Below, piece by piece: positions 21,448 through 30,898 of a stretch of 61,157 nt of DNA; the stretch's first letter is position 1; every line of letters begins with the position of its first letter. The DNA is from CALLPQ01 sp039819545 (lineage in GTDB: Bacteria; Pseudomonadota; Alphaproteobacteria; Caulobacterales; Parvularculaceae). The position numbers were made by a program, and so were the translations under genes. The stretch covers positions 1-61,157 of the forward strand of contig JBCBRS010000015.1 in assembly GCA_039819545.1 (NCBI GenBank), in the 5' to 3' direction. The notes under the pieces are model-generated. The model was not told the origin of the DNA. It ran no database searches and was given only the letters and a program-made list of their open reading frames with translations.

Positions 21448-24198
21448 CTACTCTTCTGCCTCATCGCCCTCGCCCATATCCTCAATGCGCTCCACCGAGA
21501 CGACCTGCTCGCCGTCGCGGGTACGGAAGATGGTGACGCCTTGCGTGTTGCGGCCCGCAACCCGGATATCGTGAACGGGTGTACGGATCAATTGCCCGCC
21601 ATTGGTCACCAGCATGATCTCATCGGCGTCCTCGCTGGGGAACGATGCGATGACGGGGCCGTTTCGCTCGTTGGAGACGATGGCGATGATGCCTTTTCCG
21701 CCGCGCCCGGAGGTGCGGTATTCATAGGATGAAGAGCGCTTGCCATAGCCATTTTCGGTGACGGTCAGAACGAATTGCTCGGCTGCGCCTAACGCCGCAA
21801 TCCGCTCAGGCGACAGGGCCGAAGCATCGGGCTCAGCCCCGCTCGGATCGGCATCTTCGTCCTCACCCTCACCGGCGGCGCGGCGCATGGCGGCAGCATG
21901 TTTCAAATAGGCTTTGGTCTCTTCAGAGGTTGCCTGCATATGGTGCAGGATTGCCATGGAGATGACCTTGTCATCCTCGGCAAGTTTGATCCCGCGTACC
22001 CCGGTGGAGGTTCGCCCGGTAAAGACCCGGACATCGTCCACCGCAAAGCGGATGCACATACCCGACGCCGTGGTCAGGAGCACATCTTCCTCTGGCCGAC
22101 AAATCTGCACACCAATGATCTCGTCATCCTCGTCAAGCTTCATGGCGATTTTGCCGTTGCGGTTGACCCGCTGAAAATCGCTTAGCTTGTTCCGGCGCAC
22201 ACCGCCTGACCGGGTGGCGAACAACACATGCAAGCTTTCCCACGCTCCCTCATCCTCGGGCAACGGCAGGATATTGGTCACCCGCTCGTCGGCACCCAGC
22301 GGCAGGAGGTTTACAAAAGCCTTACCCCGCGACTGGGGGTTCCCCTCAGGCAGGCGCCAAAGCTTCAGGTTGTAGCACATGCCCGTTGAGGTGAAGAACA
22401 AGAGCGGTGTGTGGGTGTTGCCGACAAAGAGTTGCGCGACAAAGTCTTCATCCTTTGGCCGCATCCCCGCCCGGCCCTTACCGCCGCGTTTTTGCGCACG
22501 ATAGGTCGAGAGCGGCGTGCGCTTCACATACCCTGAATGGGTGACGGTCACGACCATCTCTTCCTTGGTAATCAGGTCTTCGTCTTCCATCTCCCCGTCA
22601 AAAGCGACAATCTCCGTGCGGCGCGGCGTGGCAAATTCCTCGCGCACAGCAGCAAGCGCTTCCTTAATAATCGTCAGTACACGGTCCCGATTGCGCAAAA
22701 TGTCAAGATAATCAGCAATTTTGTCGGCGAGTGCGCGTAACTCGTCACCGATTTCGTCGCGGCCGAGCGCGGTAAGCCGTTGCAGGCGCAGATCAAGGAT
22801 GGCTTTTGCCTGCTCCTCTGACAGGCGCAGGCGATCACCCTCAATCATCATGTGGCGAGGATCCGCCACAAGAAGGACGAGCGGCGCCAGATCTTTTGCT
22901 GGCCAGTCGCGGCTCATCAGTTGCTCGCGGGCGGTGGCGGGGTCAGGCGCCGCCCGGATCAATTTGACCACCTCGTCAATATTGGCCACCGCAATGGCCA
23001 GACCAACAAGAATGTGGGCCCGTTCTCGCGCCTTGTTCAGTTCATATTTTGTACGCCGGGTAACAACGGTCTCGCGAAAGGCGATAAAGCTCGTCAGCAC
23101 ATCACGCAGGCTCATCTGCTGCGGGCGCCCGCCATTAAGTGCGAGCATGTTAACGCCGAAAGACGTCTGTAGCTGAGAGTGCCGATAGAGTTGGTTGAGC
23201 ACCACATCGGCGCTGGCGTCACGGCGGAGCTCTACCACCACGCGGATACCCTCGCGGCTCGACTCGTCGCGAATATCGGCGATGCCTTCGATCTTTTTCT
23301 CACGCACGAGGCCAGCAATACGCTCCACCATGGTGGCCTTGTTCACCTGATAGGGCAGCTCCGTAATGATAATGGCGGTCCGGTCTTTACGGATTTCTTC
23401 AATGGTTGCACGCCCGCGCATGACAACCGAACCACGGCCCGTCAGCAGCGCAGATTTTGCGCCGTTAAATCCCAGGATCATACCGCCCGTGGGAAAGTCC
23501 GGACCCGGAACATAGTCAAGCAGGTCCGCATCACTCACCGCCGGGTCATCAATCATGGCCACCGTCGCGTCGATGACCTCCCCCAGATTATGTGGCGGGA
23601 TATTGGTAGCCATACCCACGGCAATACCGCCAGCGCCATTGATCAGCAAGTTCGGGAACCGCGCCGGCAACACCACGGGCTCATGCTCCGACCCGTCATA
23701 GTTTGGCTGGAAATCAACCGTATCCTTGTCCACATCCTCCAAGAGGGCTGTGGCCACTTTTTCCATCCGCACCTCGGTATATCGGTATGCAGCCGGCGGA
23801 TCACCGTCGATGGAGCCGAAGTTTCCCTGGCCATCCAGCAAAGGCAAACGCATGGAAAAATCCTGCGCCATCCGGACCAGCGCATCGTACACGGATTGAT
23901 CACCATGGGGGTGATATTTACCAATCACATCCCCCACGACACGGGCCGACTTGCGGTATGGCTTGTTCCAGTGATTGCCGTTTTCCTGCATCGACCAAAG
24001 GACCCGCCGGTGTACTGGCTTCAGGCCGTCGCGCGCATCGGGAATGGCCCGGCTGACGATGACCGACATGGCGTAGTCGAGATAGGACCGGCGCATCTCC
24101 TCCTCAATGGAGATCGATGGCGCATTATTATCCGGCTCTTGATGATCCGAACCGTCATCGGGCGTTTCGGGCGGCGTGGTGTTGTCGTCGTCGGACAC
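21448..24198 (-). CDS. gyrA: DNA gyrase subunit A
   Basis: The breakage-reunion subunit of gyrase, 916 residues, in the normal size range. It shows SYLDYAMSVIVSRAIPDARDGLKPVHRR, the winged-helix/QRDR segment YHPHGDQSVYDALVRMAQ, the catalytic Tyr in AAYRYTEVRM and the GyrA box QKRGGKGRAG in the C-terminal β-pinwheel. An acidic insertion (GEGEDEDADPSGAEPD) lies between two blades. It starts at a GTG at 24198, preceded by AGGA. At the position equal to E. coli Ser83 this protein has Gln, while the residue equal to Asp87 is kept. Confidence 0.97.
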   Translation of the reverse strand: MSDDDNTTPPETPDDGSDHQEPDNNAPSISIEEEMRRSYLDYAMSVIVSRAIPDARDGLKPVHRRVLWSMQENGNHWNKPYRKSARVVGDVIGKYHPHGDQSVYDALVRMAQDFSMRLPLLDGQGNFGSIDGDPPAAYRYTEVRMEKVATALLEDVDKDTVDFQPNYDGSEHEPVVLPARFPNLLINGAGGIAVGMATNIPPHNLGEVIDATVAMIDDPAVSDADLLDYVPGPDFPTGGMILGFNGAKSALLTGRGSVVMRGRATIEEIRKDRTAIIITELPYQVNKATMVERIAGLVREKKIEGIADIRDESSREGIRVVVELRRDASADVVLNQLYRHSQLQTSFGVNMLALNGGRPQQMSLRDVLTSFIAFRETVVTRRTKYELNKARERAHILVGLAIAVANIDEVVKLIRAAPDPATAREQLMSRDWPAKDLAPLVLLVADPRHMMIEGDRLRLSEEQAKAILDLRLQRLTALGRDEIGDELRALADKIADYLDILRNRDRVLTIIKEALAAVREEFATPRRTEIVAFDGEMEDEDLITKEEMVVTVTHSGYVKRTPLSTYRAQKRGGKGRAGMRPKDEDFVAQLFVGNTHTPLLFFTSTGMCYNLKLWRLPEGNPQSRGKAFVNLLPLGADERVTNILPLPEDEGAWESLHVLFATRSGGVRRNKLSDFQRVNRNGKIAMKLDEDDEIIGVQICRPEEDVLLTTASGMCIRFAVDDVRVFTGRTSTGVRGIKLAEDDKVISMAILHHMQATSEETKAYLKHAAAMRRAAGEGEDEDADPSGAEPDASALSPERIAALGAAEQFVLTVTENGYGKRSSSYEYRTSGRGGKGIIAIVSNERNGPVIASFPSEDADEIMLVTNGGQLIRTPVHDIRVAGRNTQGVTIFRTRDGEQVVSVERIEDMGEGDEAEE

Positions 24199-24768
24199 GA
24201 AAAATTCCTGTTAGGTTTGGGCACGATTAAGGCGATCACAGGCCCGGGAAAGCCACGCGCGCGCCAGTGCGAAGTTGGGTGATGATTAGACGATCCGGTC
24301 CAGTTGGCCTCGCCCCAACCCGCTTTCTATCGGGTCAATTCAGATATTTTCGCCTTCTGTCCTGCGCCGCCGCCATTCCCGGAGAATTGGTGCGAAAAGC
24401 AACGAAGTCAGACCTAGAAGATACCCAAGAAAGCCAGATAGAATCATCAAAAACGGAGCTTTGAGACTAGCAAATTCATCCCCCCCAAACAAGCATTTGA
24501 AGCCATATGAGCGCGCTCATCCCGCATTGCGCTTGACGGTTTGATGCAAAATCGTCTCACGGGGGGCCGCGCGTCGCGACGTCTTGCCGGTGCCAGCAAC
24601 AGCGCCGCTCCCGCTATTTTCAAAGGTGCGCACCGAGATGCGAAAAGCTAGACTGCGTTTACGCTGTGTTGACCCAAAAACGCAGTCTAGTTTTTTAGGG
24701 TTCGCGCGTTTGAACCCAAGTCGGCGGAATAGACCAACATTGAGAGCATCATCCGCACACGGTGTGCA
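24199..24768. other. Non-coding 570-bp region between gyrA and proS
   Basis: No convincing gene. It should contain the leftward gyrA promoter next to 24,199. A long perfect hairpin at 24,648-24,690 lies nearer proS and is listed separately. Confidence 0.65.
24648..24696 (-). terminator. Terminator downstream of proS
   Basis: A perfect 13-bp inverted repeat, CTAGACTGCGTTT (24648-24660) / AAACGCAGTCTAG (24678-24690), with a 17-base loop. Leftward it is followed by CTTTTCG and rightward by TTTTTT. It would end proS transcripts and may be bidirectional. Confidence 0.65.
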
Positions 24769-26127
24769 TCAGGAGAGCGCGGCTAGCCCCGCGGTAACCT
24801 TGTCCGTCAGAAACGCCAACACGGCGTCCACGGGCATCTCCTGTTTTTCGCCCGTGGCCCGGTCTTTGATCTCAAGCTTGCCCTCCTTCAGGCCGCGTGG
24901 GCCAATCGTCACCTGTAACGGCAGACCGATCAGGTCCATCCGGGCGAACTTTTCTCCGGCGCGGGCGCTGGTGTCATCATAGAGAACATCCACACCGGCA
25001 GCGGTCAACCCGTCATAGAGCGTTTGCGCAGCGGCATCGCTATCGGCATCACCGGTTTTCAGATTGACAATCCCCACATGAAACGGGGCCACCGACATGG
25101 GCCATTTGCAGCCCGCTTCATCATGGTACGCCTCAATCAAGGCGCCAGTAAGCCGCGAGACACCGATACCATAGGAGCCCATTTGCACAGAACTTTCCTT
25201 ACCATCGGCGCCAGCCACCACAGCTTTCATGGGCTCTGAATATTTCGTGCCAAAAAAGAAAATGTGGCCCACTTCAATGCCCCGGGCACTGATCTGATTA
25301 TCGGCGGCAACGCGGGCAAATTCCGCTGGCTCATGCATCTCATCTGTAGCCGCGTAATACCGCGTACGCTGATCAACCAGCGTCTGAAGGCTAGCGGGAT
25401 CAGGCGCACCGTTAAAGATATCGGCGGCGGGCGCGGGCATATCCACCACATCGCGGTCGCAGAAAACCTCGCTCTCCCCGGTGTCGGCAAGGACAATGAA
25501 CTCATGGCTGAGATCACCGCCAATGGGTCCGGTATCCGCGCGCATAGGGATCGATTTCAAACCCATCCGCGCGAATGTGCGCAGATATGCGAGGAACATG
25601 CGATTATAGCTGTGGCGCGCATCTTCCGGCGTTGCGTCAAACGAATACGTATCCTTCATCAAAAACTCGCGACCCCGCATAACACCAAAGCGGGGGCGGA
25701 TCTCATCGCGAAACTTCCATTGGATATGATAGAGCCTTTTCGGCAGGTCTTTGTAGGACCGCACACCGGCACGGAAAATCTCTGTAATCATTTCCTCATT
25801 GGTGGGCCCGAACAGCATATCGCGCTCGTGCCGGTCGGTGATGCGCAGCATCTCCTTGCCATAGGCCTCATAGCGCCCGCTTTCACGCCATAAATCCGCA
25901 GGCTGAATGGTTGGCATCAGCATTTCCACGGCCCCGGCGCGGTTTTGCTCCTCGCGGACGATCTGCTCCACTTTTTTCAACACAAGGTGGCCAAGCGGCA
26001 ACCACGCATAGATGCCCGCCCCCTGTTGGCGCACCATGCCCGTGCGCAACATCAACTGGTGCGACGCGATGGTCGCTTCTTTGGGAGCCTCTTTCAGAAC
26101 GGGCAGATAGAATTGCTTCAGGCGCAT
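24769..26127 (-). CDS. proS: Prolyl-tRNA synthetase, short alphaproteobacterial type
   Basis: A class II aminoacyl-tRNA synthetase charging tRNA-Pro. The 452-residue chain has motif 1 region YAWLPLGHLVLKKVEQIVREE, motif 2 YHIQWKFRDEIRPRFGVMRGREF and motif 3 GSYGIGVSRLTGALIEAY, followed by the anticodon-binding domain. It lacks the roughly 180-residue editing insertion of the long bacterial form, a hallmark of alphaproteobacterial ProS. It is leftward and downstream of the β-oxidation genes, separated by an 87-base gap, and may share their transcript. Confidence 0.96.
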   Translation of the reverse strand: MRLKQFYLPVLKEAPKEATIASHQLMLRTGMVRQQGAGIYAWLPLGHLVLKKVEQIVREEQNRAGAVEMLMPTIQPADLWRESGRYEAYGKEMLRITDRHERDMLFGPTNEEMITEIFRAGVRSYKDLPKRLYHIQWKFRDEIRPRFGVMRGREFLMKDTYSFDATPEDARHSYNRMFLAYLRTFARMGLKSIPMRADTGPIGGDLSHEFIVLADTGESEVFCDRDVVDMPAPAADIFNGAPDPASLQTLVDQRTRYYAATDEMHEPAEFARVAADNQISARGIEVGHIFFFGTKYSEPMKAVVAGADGKESSVQMGSYGIGVSRLTGALIEAYHDEAGCKWPMSVAPFHVGIVNLKTGDADSDAAAQTLYDGLTAAGVDVLYDDTSARAGEKFARMDLIGLPLQVTIGPRGLKEGKLEIKDRATGEKQEMPVDAVLAFLTDKVTAGLAALS

Positions 26128-26214
26128 GGCGGCGGGACCCTAATAAATGGCGATAGGCCATTGGTTTAGGAAGCGCCGCCGGTTCTGTCCATGGCAGAAT
26201 GACGTGTGGAACGC

Positions 26215-27360
26215 CTACCCGAAGAGAAGCGGCGCAAGCCGGGCCCGGTGATAGGCCGCGTCGCCAAACATCGCCGCCTGCCACGCGGCAAAGCGGCGAT
26301 AAAGCTGTGCATCACAATCATAGGTGAAGCCAAAACCACCATGAAACTGGATCGACCGGTCTGCCGCAAAGGATAGCGCCTGATCGGCCGCCGCCCGCGC
26401 CATGCGCACGGCAATCTCGCCAGTCCCCTGCTGATCGATTGATGCCGCCGCACTATAGAGATGCGAACGCGCCTGTTCCGTATTCACATAGGCATCGACC
26501 ATCGGATGTTTCAGCGCCTGATACGCGCCAATCGGTTTGCCGAACTGTTTGCGGGTGCGCAGATAATCAGCCGTGTAATCAATCACCGCCTGCGCCGCCC
26601 CCACGCCTGCCGCCGACGCCAACAGGGCTTGTAAATGATAGGCCCGGCGCAAGGCACCGGCCACATGGTCCCCGTCAATCAGCTGGTCAGGGGCACATGA
26701 CAACCCGTCTAGGGTCAGGGTCACGCTGCGCTGCGTTTCATCGATGAGGGTTTCGGCCCGCTTTGCCGTCTTTGGGATATCTTCCCCGGCAAGAATAACA
26801 AAGGCTGGAGACCCGGCTCTTTCGATCAGCACAAGGATATACTGTGCTAGTCCGCCATAGGGCACCAGCACCTTTTCCCCTGACAGACGCATGTTGCCAG
26901 CGTCCTCGACGATTGAAGCCGTGGCGGTCAGGGGCTCCCACGCGCCATCGGTTTCCATGGTCGCCAGACTGACATATTCACCGCGCGCAATTGCCGGCAG
27001 CAATTTCGCTTTTTGGGTCTCGGTTCCTGCCAGCGTGATCAGATGCGCTGCCGTGACGCTCGCCATAAAGGGCGTGGCGAGCAGGTGTTTGCCCATCTGT
27101 TCCATCACCGGGACAAGATCGGCGGGCGACAGACCGATCCCGCCATCATAGGCATCCGGAATGGCAATGCCCAGCCAGCCCATATCGACGATGGCCGCCC
27201 ATACCGCGGGATCAAACCCCGTCTCACCCGTCATCTGTGCCCGGACTTTTTCAGATGGTGAATAGTCCGCACAAAACCGACTGGCACTTTCCAGGAGATC
27301 GGCCTGAGTCTCGCTGAAATCGAGCGAGCCATAGGCATCGGTGCGCGCCACATCACCCAT
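26215..27360 (-). CDS. Acyl-CoA dehydrogenase family protein, β-like partner subunit
   Basis: A 381-residue flavoprotein of the acyl-CoA dehydrogenase fold. It has LDFSETQADLLESASRF at the N-terminus, MGWLGIAIPDAYDGGIGLS, FGKPIGAYQALKHPMVDAYV and IQFHGGFGFTYDCDAQLYRRF. The end, MFGDAAYHRARLAPLLFG, lacks the GT/S-x-IQRNII segment that carries the active-site loop in most single-gene enzymes. ATG 27360 follows AAGGA and lies four bases after the stop of a second acyl-CoA dehydrogenase gene. This pairing resembles α2β2 dehydrogenases such as mycobacterial FadE28-FadE29, so it probably acts only with its neighbour. Confidence 0.88.
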   Translation of the reverse strand: MGDVARTDAYGSLDFSETQADLLESASRFCADYSPSEKVRAQMTGETGFDPAVWAAIVDMGWLGIAIPDAYDGGIGLSPADLVPVMEQMGKHLLATPFMASVTAAHLITLAGTETQKAKLLPAIARGEYVSLATMETDGAWEPLTATASIVEDAGNMRLSGEKVLVPYGGLAQYILVLIERAGSPAFVILAGEDIPKTAKRAETLIDETQRSVTLTLDGLSCAPDQLIDGDHVAGALRRAYHLQALLASAAGVGAAQAVIDYTADYLRTRKQFGKPIGAYQALKHPMVDAYVNTEQARSHLYSAAASIDQQGTGEIAVRMARAAADQALSFAADRSIQFHGGFGFTYDCDAQLYRRFAAWQAAMFGDAAYHRARLAPLLFG

Positions 27361-27364
27361 GGGC

Positions 27365-28570
27365 CTATCCTTTTGGCAGGCCGAGCACATGCTCACCGAT
27401 AATATTGCGCTGAATTTGCGAGGTGCCGCCGCCAATGGTTGCAGAAAACGCATTGAGATAAGACCGCGACCAGAACCCATCATCAGTCGCTTTTCCATCG
27501 CCCACATAATACGCCCCGCCAGGACCCAGTAGCGCCATGGAGAGCGCATAGGCCTTGCGGGCGAACTCCGTTCCCATCAGCTTACTTGATAGGGAGAGGC
27601 CCATGGGCTTTTCCTCGTTAAGCGGCAGAATCTTCGTGCGTTCCCGGCACAGCTTGAGGCCTTGTGCCTCAATCATCAGATCCACCAGCTGATCACGGAT
27701 AACAGGGTCGTCCAGAACGGGCGCACCATCGCGCATGGCTCTTTTTGCAAGATCAACAATCTCAAACGCATCAAGCGGCGTGATCATATAGCCGCCCGCC
27801 TGACCGCCGCGCGCGCCGCGCTCATATTCCAGCGTGCGCATGGCCATCTTCCAGCCCTCTCCCTCAGCACCCATGCGCGTTGAAGCGGGAATGCGCGCAT
27901 CGGTGAAAAAGGTCTGGGTAAAGCCATACTCGCCGGTCAGCTTACGAATGGGCCGTGTCTCAACACCGTCAATATCCATGGGCGCCAGGAAGAAACTGAG
28001 CCCAGCATATTTGTTGGGTGCCTCTGGGTTGGTCCGTGCCAAGAGGATCATGTAGCGCGCATAGTTGCCTTGCGTAGTCCAGATTTTTGAGCCGTTCAGC
28101 ACATAGTCGTCACCATCACGCACGGCTTTTAGCTGCGCATTGCCAAGGTCGGAACCATTTTCCGGTTCAGAGAATCCCTGACACCAGATATCCTCCGCCG
28201 TCAGAATATTTTTTAGGTAGCGCTGGCAGTCTTCGGGCGTTCCGAGGTCCATCAATAACGGCCCGGTCCAGTTCAGACCAATGGCATTGAGCATGATCGG
28301 CGCATTGTGCTTGCGCATGGCGGCCGTGGCGGCGTCCTGATAGGCTTGGGAAAGACCGCCGCCGCCATACGCCGTGGGCCATGTGGCACCGAGGAAGCCC
28401 GCCGCATGGACCTTGGCTTGCCATCCACGCAGATAGTCAAATTGCTGATCCGTCCCCACCTCCATAAAGGTAAGCGGCAACATAAAGCCGGGATCGGGGT
28501 TCACATGCTCGGCGAACCACCGGTCGGCATCGGCGGCAAAAGCCTCCAGATTTTTATCAGCCTGCGTCAT
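27365..28570 (-). CDS. Acyl-CoA dehydrogenase, α-like subunit
   Basis: A 401-residue acyl-CoA dehydrogenase using FAD to form a 2,3-enoyl-CoA. Motifs: LGATWPTAYGGGGLSQ, CQGFSEPENGSDLGNAQ (FAD/substrate loop), VLNGSKIWTTQGNYA and the C-terminal GGGTSQIQRNIIGEHVLGL. At the position of the medium-chain enzyme's catalytic Glu376 (before GT) there is Gly, so the base must come from elsewhere or from the partner subunit. It ends four bases before its partner gene and follows the SDR gene by 20 bases, inside a four-gene leftward operon. Confidence 0.9.
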   Translation of the reverse strand: MTQADKNLEAFAADADRWFAEHVNPDPGFMLPLTFMEVGTDQQFDYLRGWQAKVHAAGFLGATWPTAYGGGGLSQAYQDAATAAMRKHNAPIMLNAIGLNWTGPLLMDLGTPEDCQRYLKNILTAEDIWCQGFSEPENGSDLGNAQLKAVRDGDDYVLNGSKIWTTQGNYARYMILLARTNPEAPNKYAGLSFFLAPMDIDGVETRPIRKLTGEYGFTQTFFTDARIPASTRMGAEGEGWKMAMRTLEYERGARGGQAGGYMITPLDAFEIVDLAKRAMRDGAPVLDDPVIRDQLVDLMIEAQGLKLCRERTKILPLNEEKPMGLSLSSKLMGTEFARKAYALSMALLGPGGAYYVGDGKATDDGFWSRSYLNAFSATIGGGTSQIQRNIIGEHVLGLPKG

Positions 28571-28590
28571 TGTCGCGATACCCCTTTGTG

Positions 28591-29502
28591 TTAGGTTTTG
28601 CTTTGCGCTTTCGTCATGAAGTTGGTCATGGGCCCGGCAGAGTCCGTGTAAAACTGCAAATCATCGCGCGCGGCAATCTGATCCCAATGCTCGGCAATTG
28701 CCTCGGGCGTTTGCGCGCCGGGTCCCAGATAAATACCCGAAGTCTCCACAATATGCGCCGCGGCGTACCCACCCCCGGCGCAGGAAACAATCTGGCGGGA
28801 GGGCGCATCCTCGCAGACAAGATAAACTGCCGCAGCGGTGATTGCCTCCGGTGTCAATTGCGCGAGGATGGGCTCTGGAATGCCCAAATCCTCCGTCATC
28901 CGCGTGCGCGCCGACGGCGCCAGAAGGTTCGTGCGGATGTTGTATTTCATCCCCTCCAGATGCAGGGCGTTCATCATCCCGATCATCCCGGCCTTTGCGG
29001 CGCCATAATTGGCTTGGCCGAAAATCCCGTGCAACCCCGACGGGCTCGAGGTGAAGATCACACGCCCATAGGCCTGCTCGCGCATGATCGGCCATACCGT
29101 GTGGGTGCAGAGCGCCGAGCCGATCAGATGCACGTCGATCACGGTTCGAAAATCCGCCATCTCCATCTTGTGAAACGTCTTGTCACGGAGGATCCCGGCA
29201 TTATTGATCAGGATATCGACGCGGCCCCATTTATCCATGGCCGCCTTGACCATGGCTTTGACGTCGTCATCACGGGTGACGTTGGCCCCATCGGCAATGG
29301 CGTCACCGCCCGCCGATATGATCTCATCCGCGACGGCTTGCGCGGCAGAGCCGGACCCGCCGGAGCCGTCAACGGCCCCGCCCAGATCATTGACCACAAT
29401 CTTTGCCCCGCGCCGGGCAAGCTCCAGCGCGTGGGCCTTGCCAAGCCCCCCGCCCGCGCCGGTGACAATCGCTACGCGGTCCTTAAACTCTATCGCTGCC
29501 AT
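28591..29502 (-). CDS. Short-chain dehydrogenase, MFE-2 3-hydroxyacyl-CoA dehydrogenase type
   Basis: A 303-residue NAD(P)-dependent SDR. The cofactor motif TGAGGGLGKAHALELA is followed by IVVNDLGGAVDGSG, typical of the N-terminal dehydrogenase of peroxisomal multifunctional enzyme 2 and its bacterial single-domain relatives. Also seen are NNAG, the Ser region FTSSPSGLHG and the Tyr-Lys pair in ANYGAAKAGMIG. It likely oxidises a 3-hydroxyacyl-CoA made after hydration, feeding the thiolase encoded next door. The C-terminal 60 residues extend beyond a minimal SDR. AtuB and AtuG of the Pseudomonas terpene pathway are also SDRs. Confidence 0.88.
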   Translation of the reverse strand: MAAIEFKDRVAIVTGAGGGLGKAHALELARRGAKIVVNDLGGAVDGSGGSGSAAQAVADEIISAGGDAIADGANVTRDDDVKAMVKAAMDKWGRVDILINNAGILRDKTFHKMEMADFRTVIDVHLIGSALCTHTVWPIMREQAYGRVIFTSSPSGLHGIFGQANYGAAKAGMIGMMNALHLEGMKYNIRTNLLAPSARTRMTEDLGIPEPILAQLTPEAITAAAVYLVCEDAPSRQIVSCAGGGYAAAHIVETSGIYLGPGAQTPEAIAEHWDQIAARDDLQFYTDSAGPMTNFMTKAQSKT

Positions 29503-29523
29503 TATTCGTCCTTATCAAGATCA

Positions 29524-30720
29524 TTACGCCACTTCGAACAGTCCAGCCGCGCCCATACCGCCGCCCACACACATGGTGCAGACAACATATTTCGCGCCGC
29601 GTCGTTTGCCCTCAATCAGAGCATGGCCTACCATGCGCGCACCCGACATTCCGTAGGGATGCCCAACGGAGATCGCACCGCCATTGACGTTTAGGAGCTC
29701 ATCGGGAATGCCCAGCTTGTCGCGGCAATAAAGCACCTGCACAGCAAAGGCCTCATTCAATTCCCAAAGACCAATATCGTCCATCTTCAGGCCAAATTTC
29801 TCAAGCAATTTCGGGACTGCATAGACCGGCCCGATGCCCATCTCGTCAGGTTCGGTACCCGCTACCGCCATGCCGCGATAAAGACCCAGTGGCGAGAGGC
29901 CTCGTTTTTCTGCGGTCTTTGCCTCCATCACGACGGCTGCCGAGGCGCCGTCAGAAAGCTGCGAAGCATTACCAGCGGTGATGAACCTGCCTTCGCTGAT
30001 GGTTTGGCCGCCCTTAAACACCGGCTTTAACCCCGCAAGCGCGTCGGCGGTTGTCCCGGGCCGGTTGCCCTCGTCTTTTTCAAGCGTTGTTTCCACGTCG
30101 GAAACGTCGCCCGTTTCCTTGTTTTTGAATTTCATCACGCAGGTGAGCGGCACAATCTCGTCATCGAACTTGCCCGCCTGTTGCGCGGCGTGGGTACGCT
30201 CTTGCGACTGCGCAGCATAGGCATCCTGCGCCTCGCGGGAGACGCCGTAACGCTCGGCAACGATTTCGGCGGTTTCAATCATTTGCATATAGGTGGCCGG
30301 CATATTCTGGACGAGCCATGGGTCGGGGATCACAAACATGCCCGCCGTCTGGTTCATGGAAATGGACTCAACACCGCCGCCAACGGTCACCTCCATATTA
30401 TCCACGATCACCTGTTTGGCTGCCGTCGCGATTGCCATCATCCCTGACGCACACTGACGATCGAGACTTTGACCCGAGACGCCAATGGGAAAGCCAGCGC
30501 GCAGGGCCGATTGACGCGCCACATTCTGAAAAGCGCTGCCCTGTTGGATTGCTGCGCCCATGACGATGTCTTCCACGTCCCCGGGATCAACTTTGGCCCG
30601 CTTGCACGCCTCCCCCAGCGCATGGGCGCCAAGCGTTTGCGATGTCGTATTATTGAACGCCCCGCGATAGGCCTTACCAATGGGCGTGCGGGCGGTGGAG
30701 ACGATAACGGCTTCTCTCAT
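29524..30720 (-). CDS. Thiolase (acetyl-CoA acyltransferase)
   Basis: A 398-residue thiolase performing the last, CoA-dependent cleavage of β-oxidation. The nucleophile Cys is in SLDRQCASGMMAIATAA, the base pair residues in GGAISVGHPYGMSGAR and TMCVGGGMGAAGLFE. ATG 30720 follows GGGAG; the longer in-frame start at 30804 adds residues without family match. It is the first gene of the leftward operon thiolase-SDR-dehydrogenase-dehydrogenase and stands back-to-back with the AtuA operon, sharing a 178-bp divergent promoter region. Confidence 0.94.
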   Translation of the reverse strand: MREAVIVSTARTPIGKAYRGAFNNTTSQTLGAHALGEACKRAKVDPGDVEDIVMGAAIQQGSAFQNVARQSALRAGFPIGVSGQSLDRQCASGMMAIATAAKQVIVDNMEVTVGGGVESISMNQTAGMFVIPDPWLVQNMPATYMQMIETAEIVAERYGVSREAQDAYAAQSQERTHAAQQAGKFDDEIVPLTCVMKFKNKETGDVSDVETTLEKDEGNRPGTTADALAGLKPVFKGGQTISEGRFITAGNASQLSDGASAAVVMEAKTAEKRGLSPLGLYRGMAVAGTEPDEMGIGPVYAVPKLLEKFGLKMDDIGLWELNEAFAVQVLYCRDKLGIPDELLNVNGGAISVGHPYGMSGARMVGHALIEGKRRGAKYVVCTMCVGGGMGAAGLFEVA

Positions 30721-30898
30721 GGAAACTCCCTGAACATGGATGTGGGTATTGCCGCCAAACTCCCCCATTGCGCCGGGCTTGTCAGCCTTTTTGTGCACCC
30801 CCAAAAAATTGCCTGTTCCCCACTGTTATGCGCCGTGGCATGGCCGCGCCGCTGGTGTTAGCGTTTAAGCCCATTCAACCTTCTTCCGGAGCCCCCCA

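Noticed and set aside
23179..24282. A 367-codon plus-strand frame opposite gyrA
   Set aside because: It is antisense to the most conserved part of GyrA, so it has no independent support.
28570..29694. A 374-codon plus-strand frame over the SDR and thiolase genes
   Set aside because: It is antisense to two well-supported enzymes. The sequence is low-information and rich in His and Arg.
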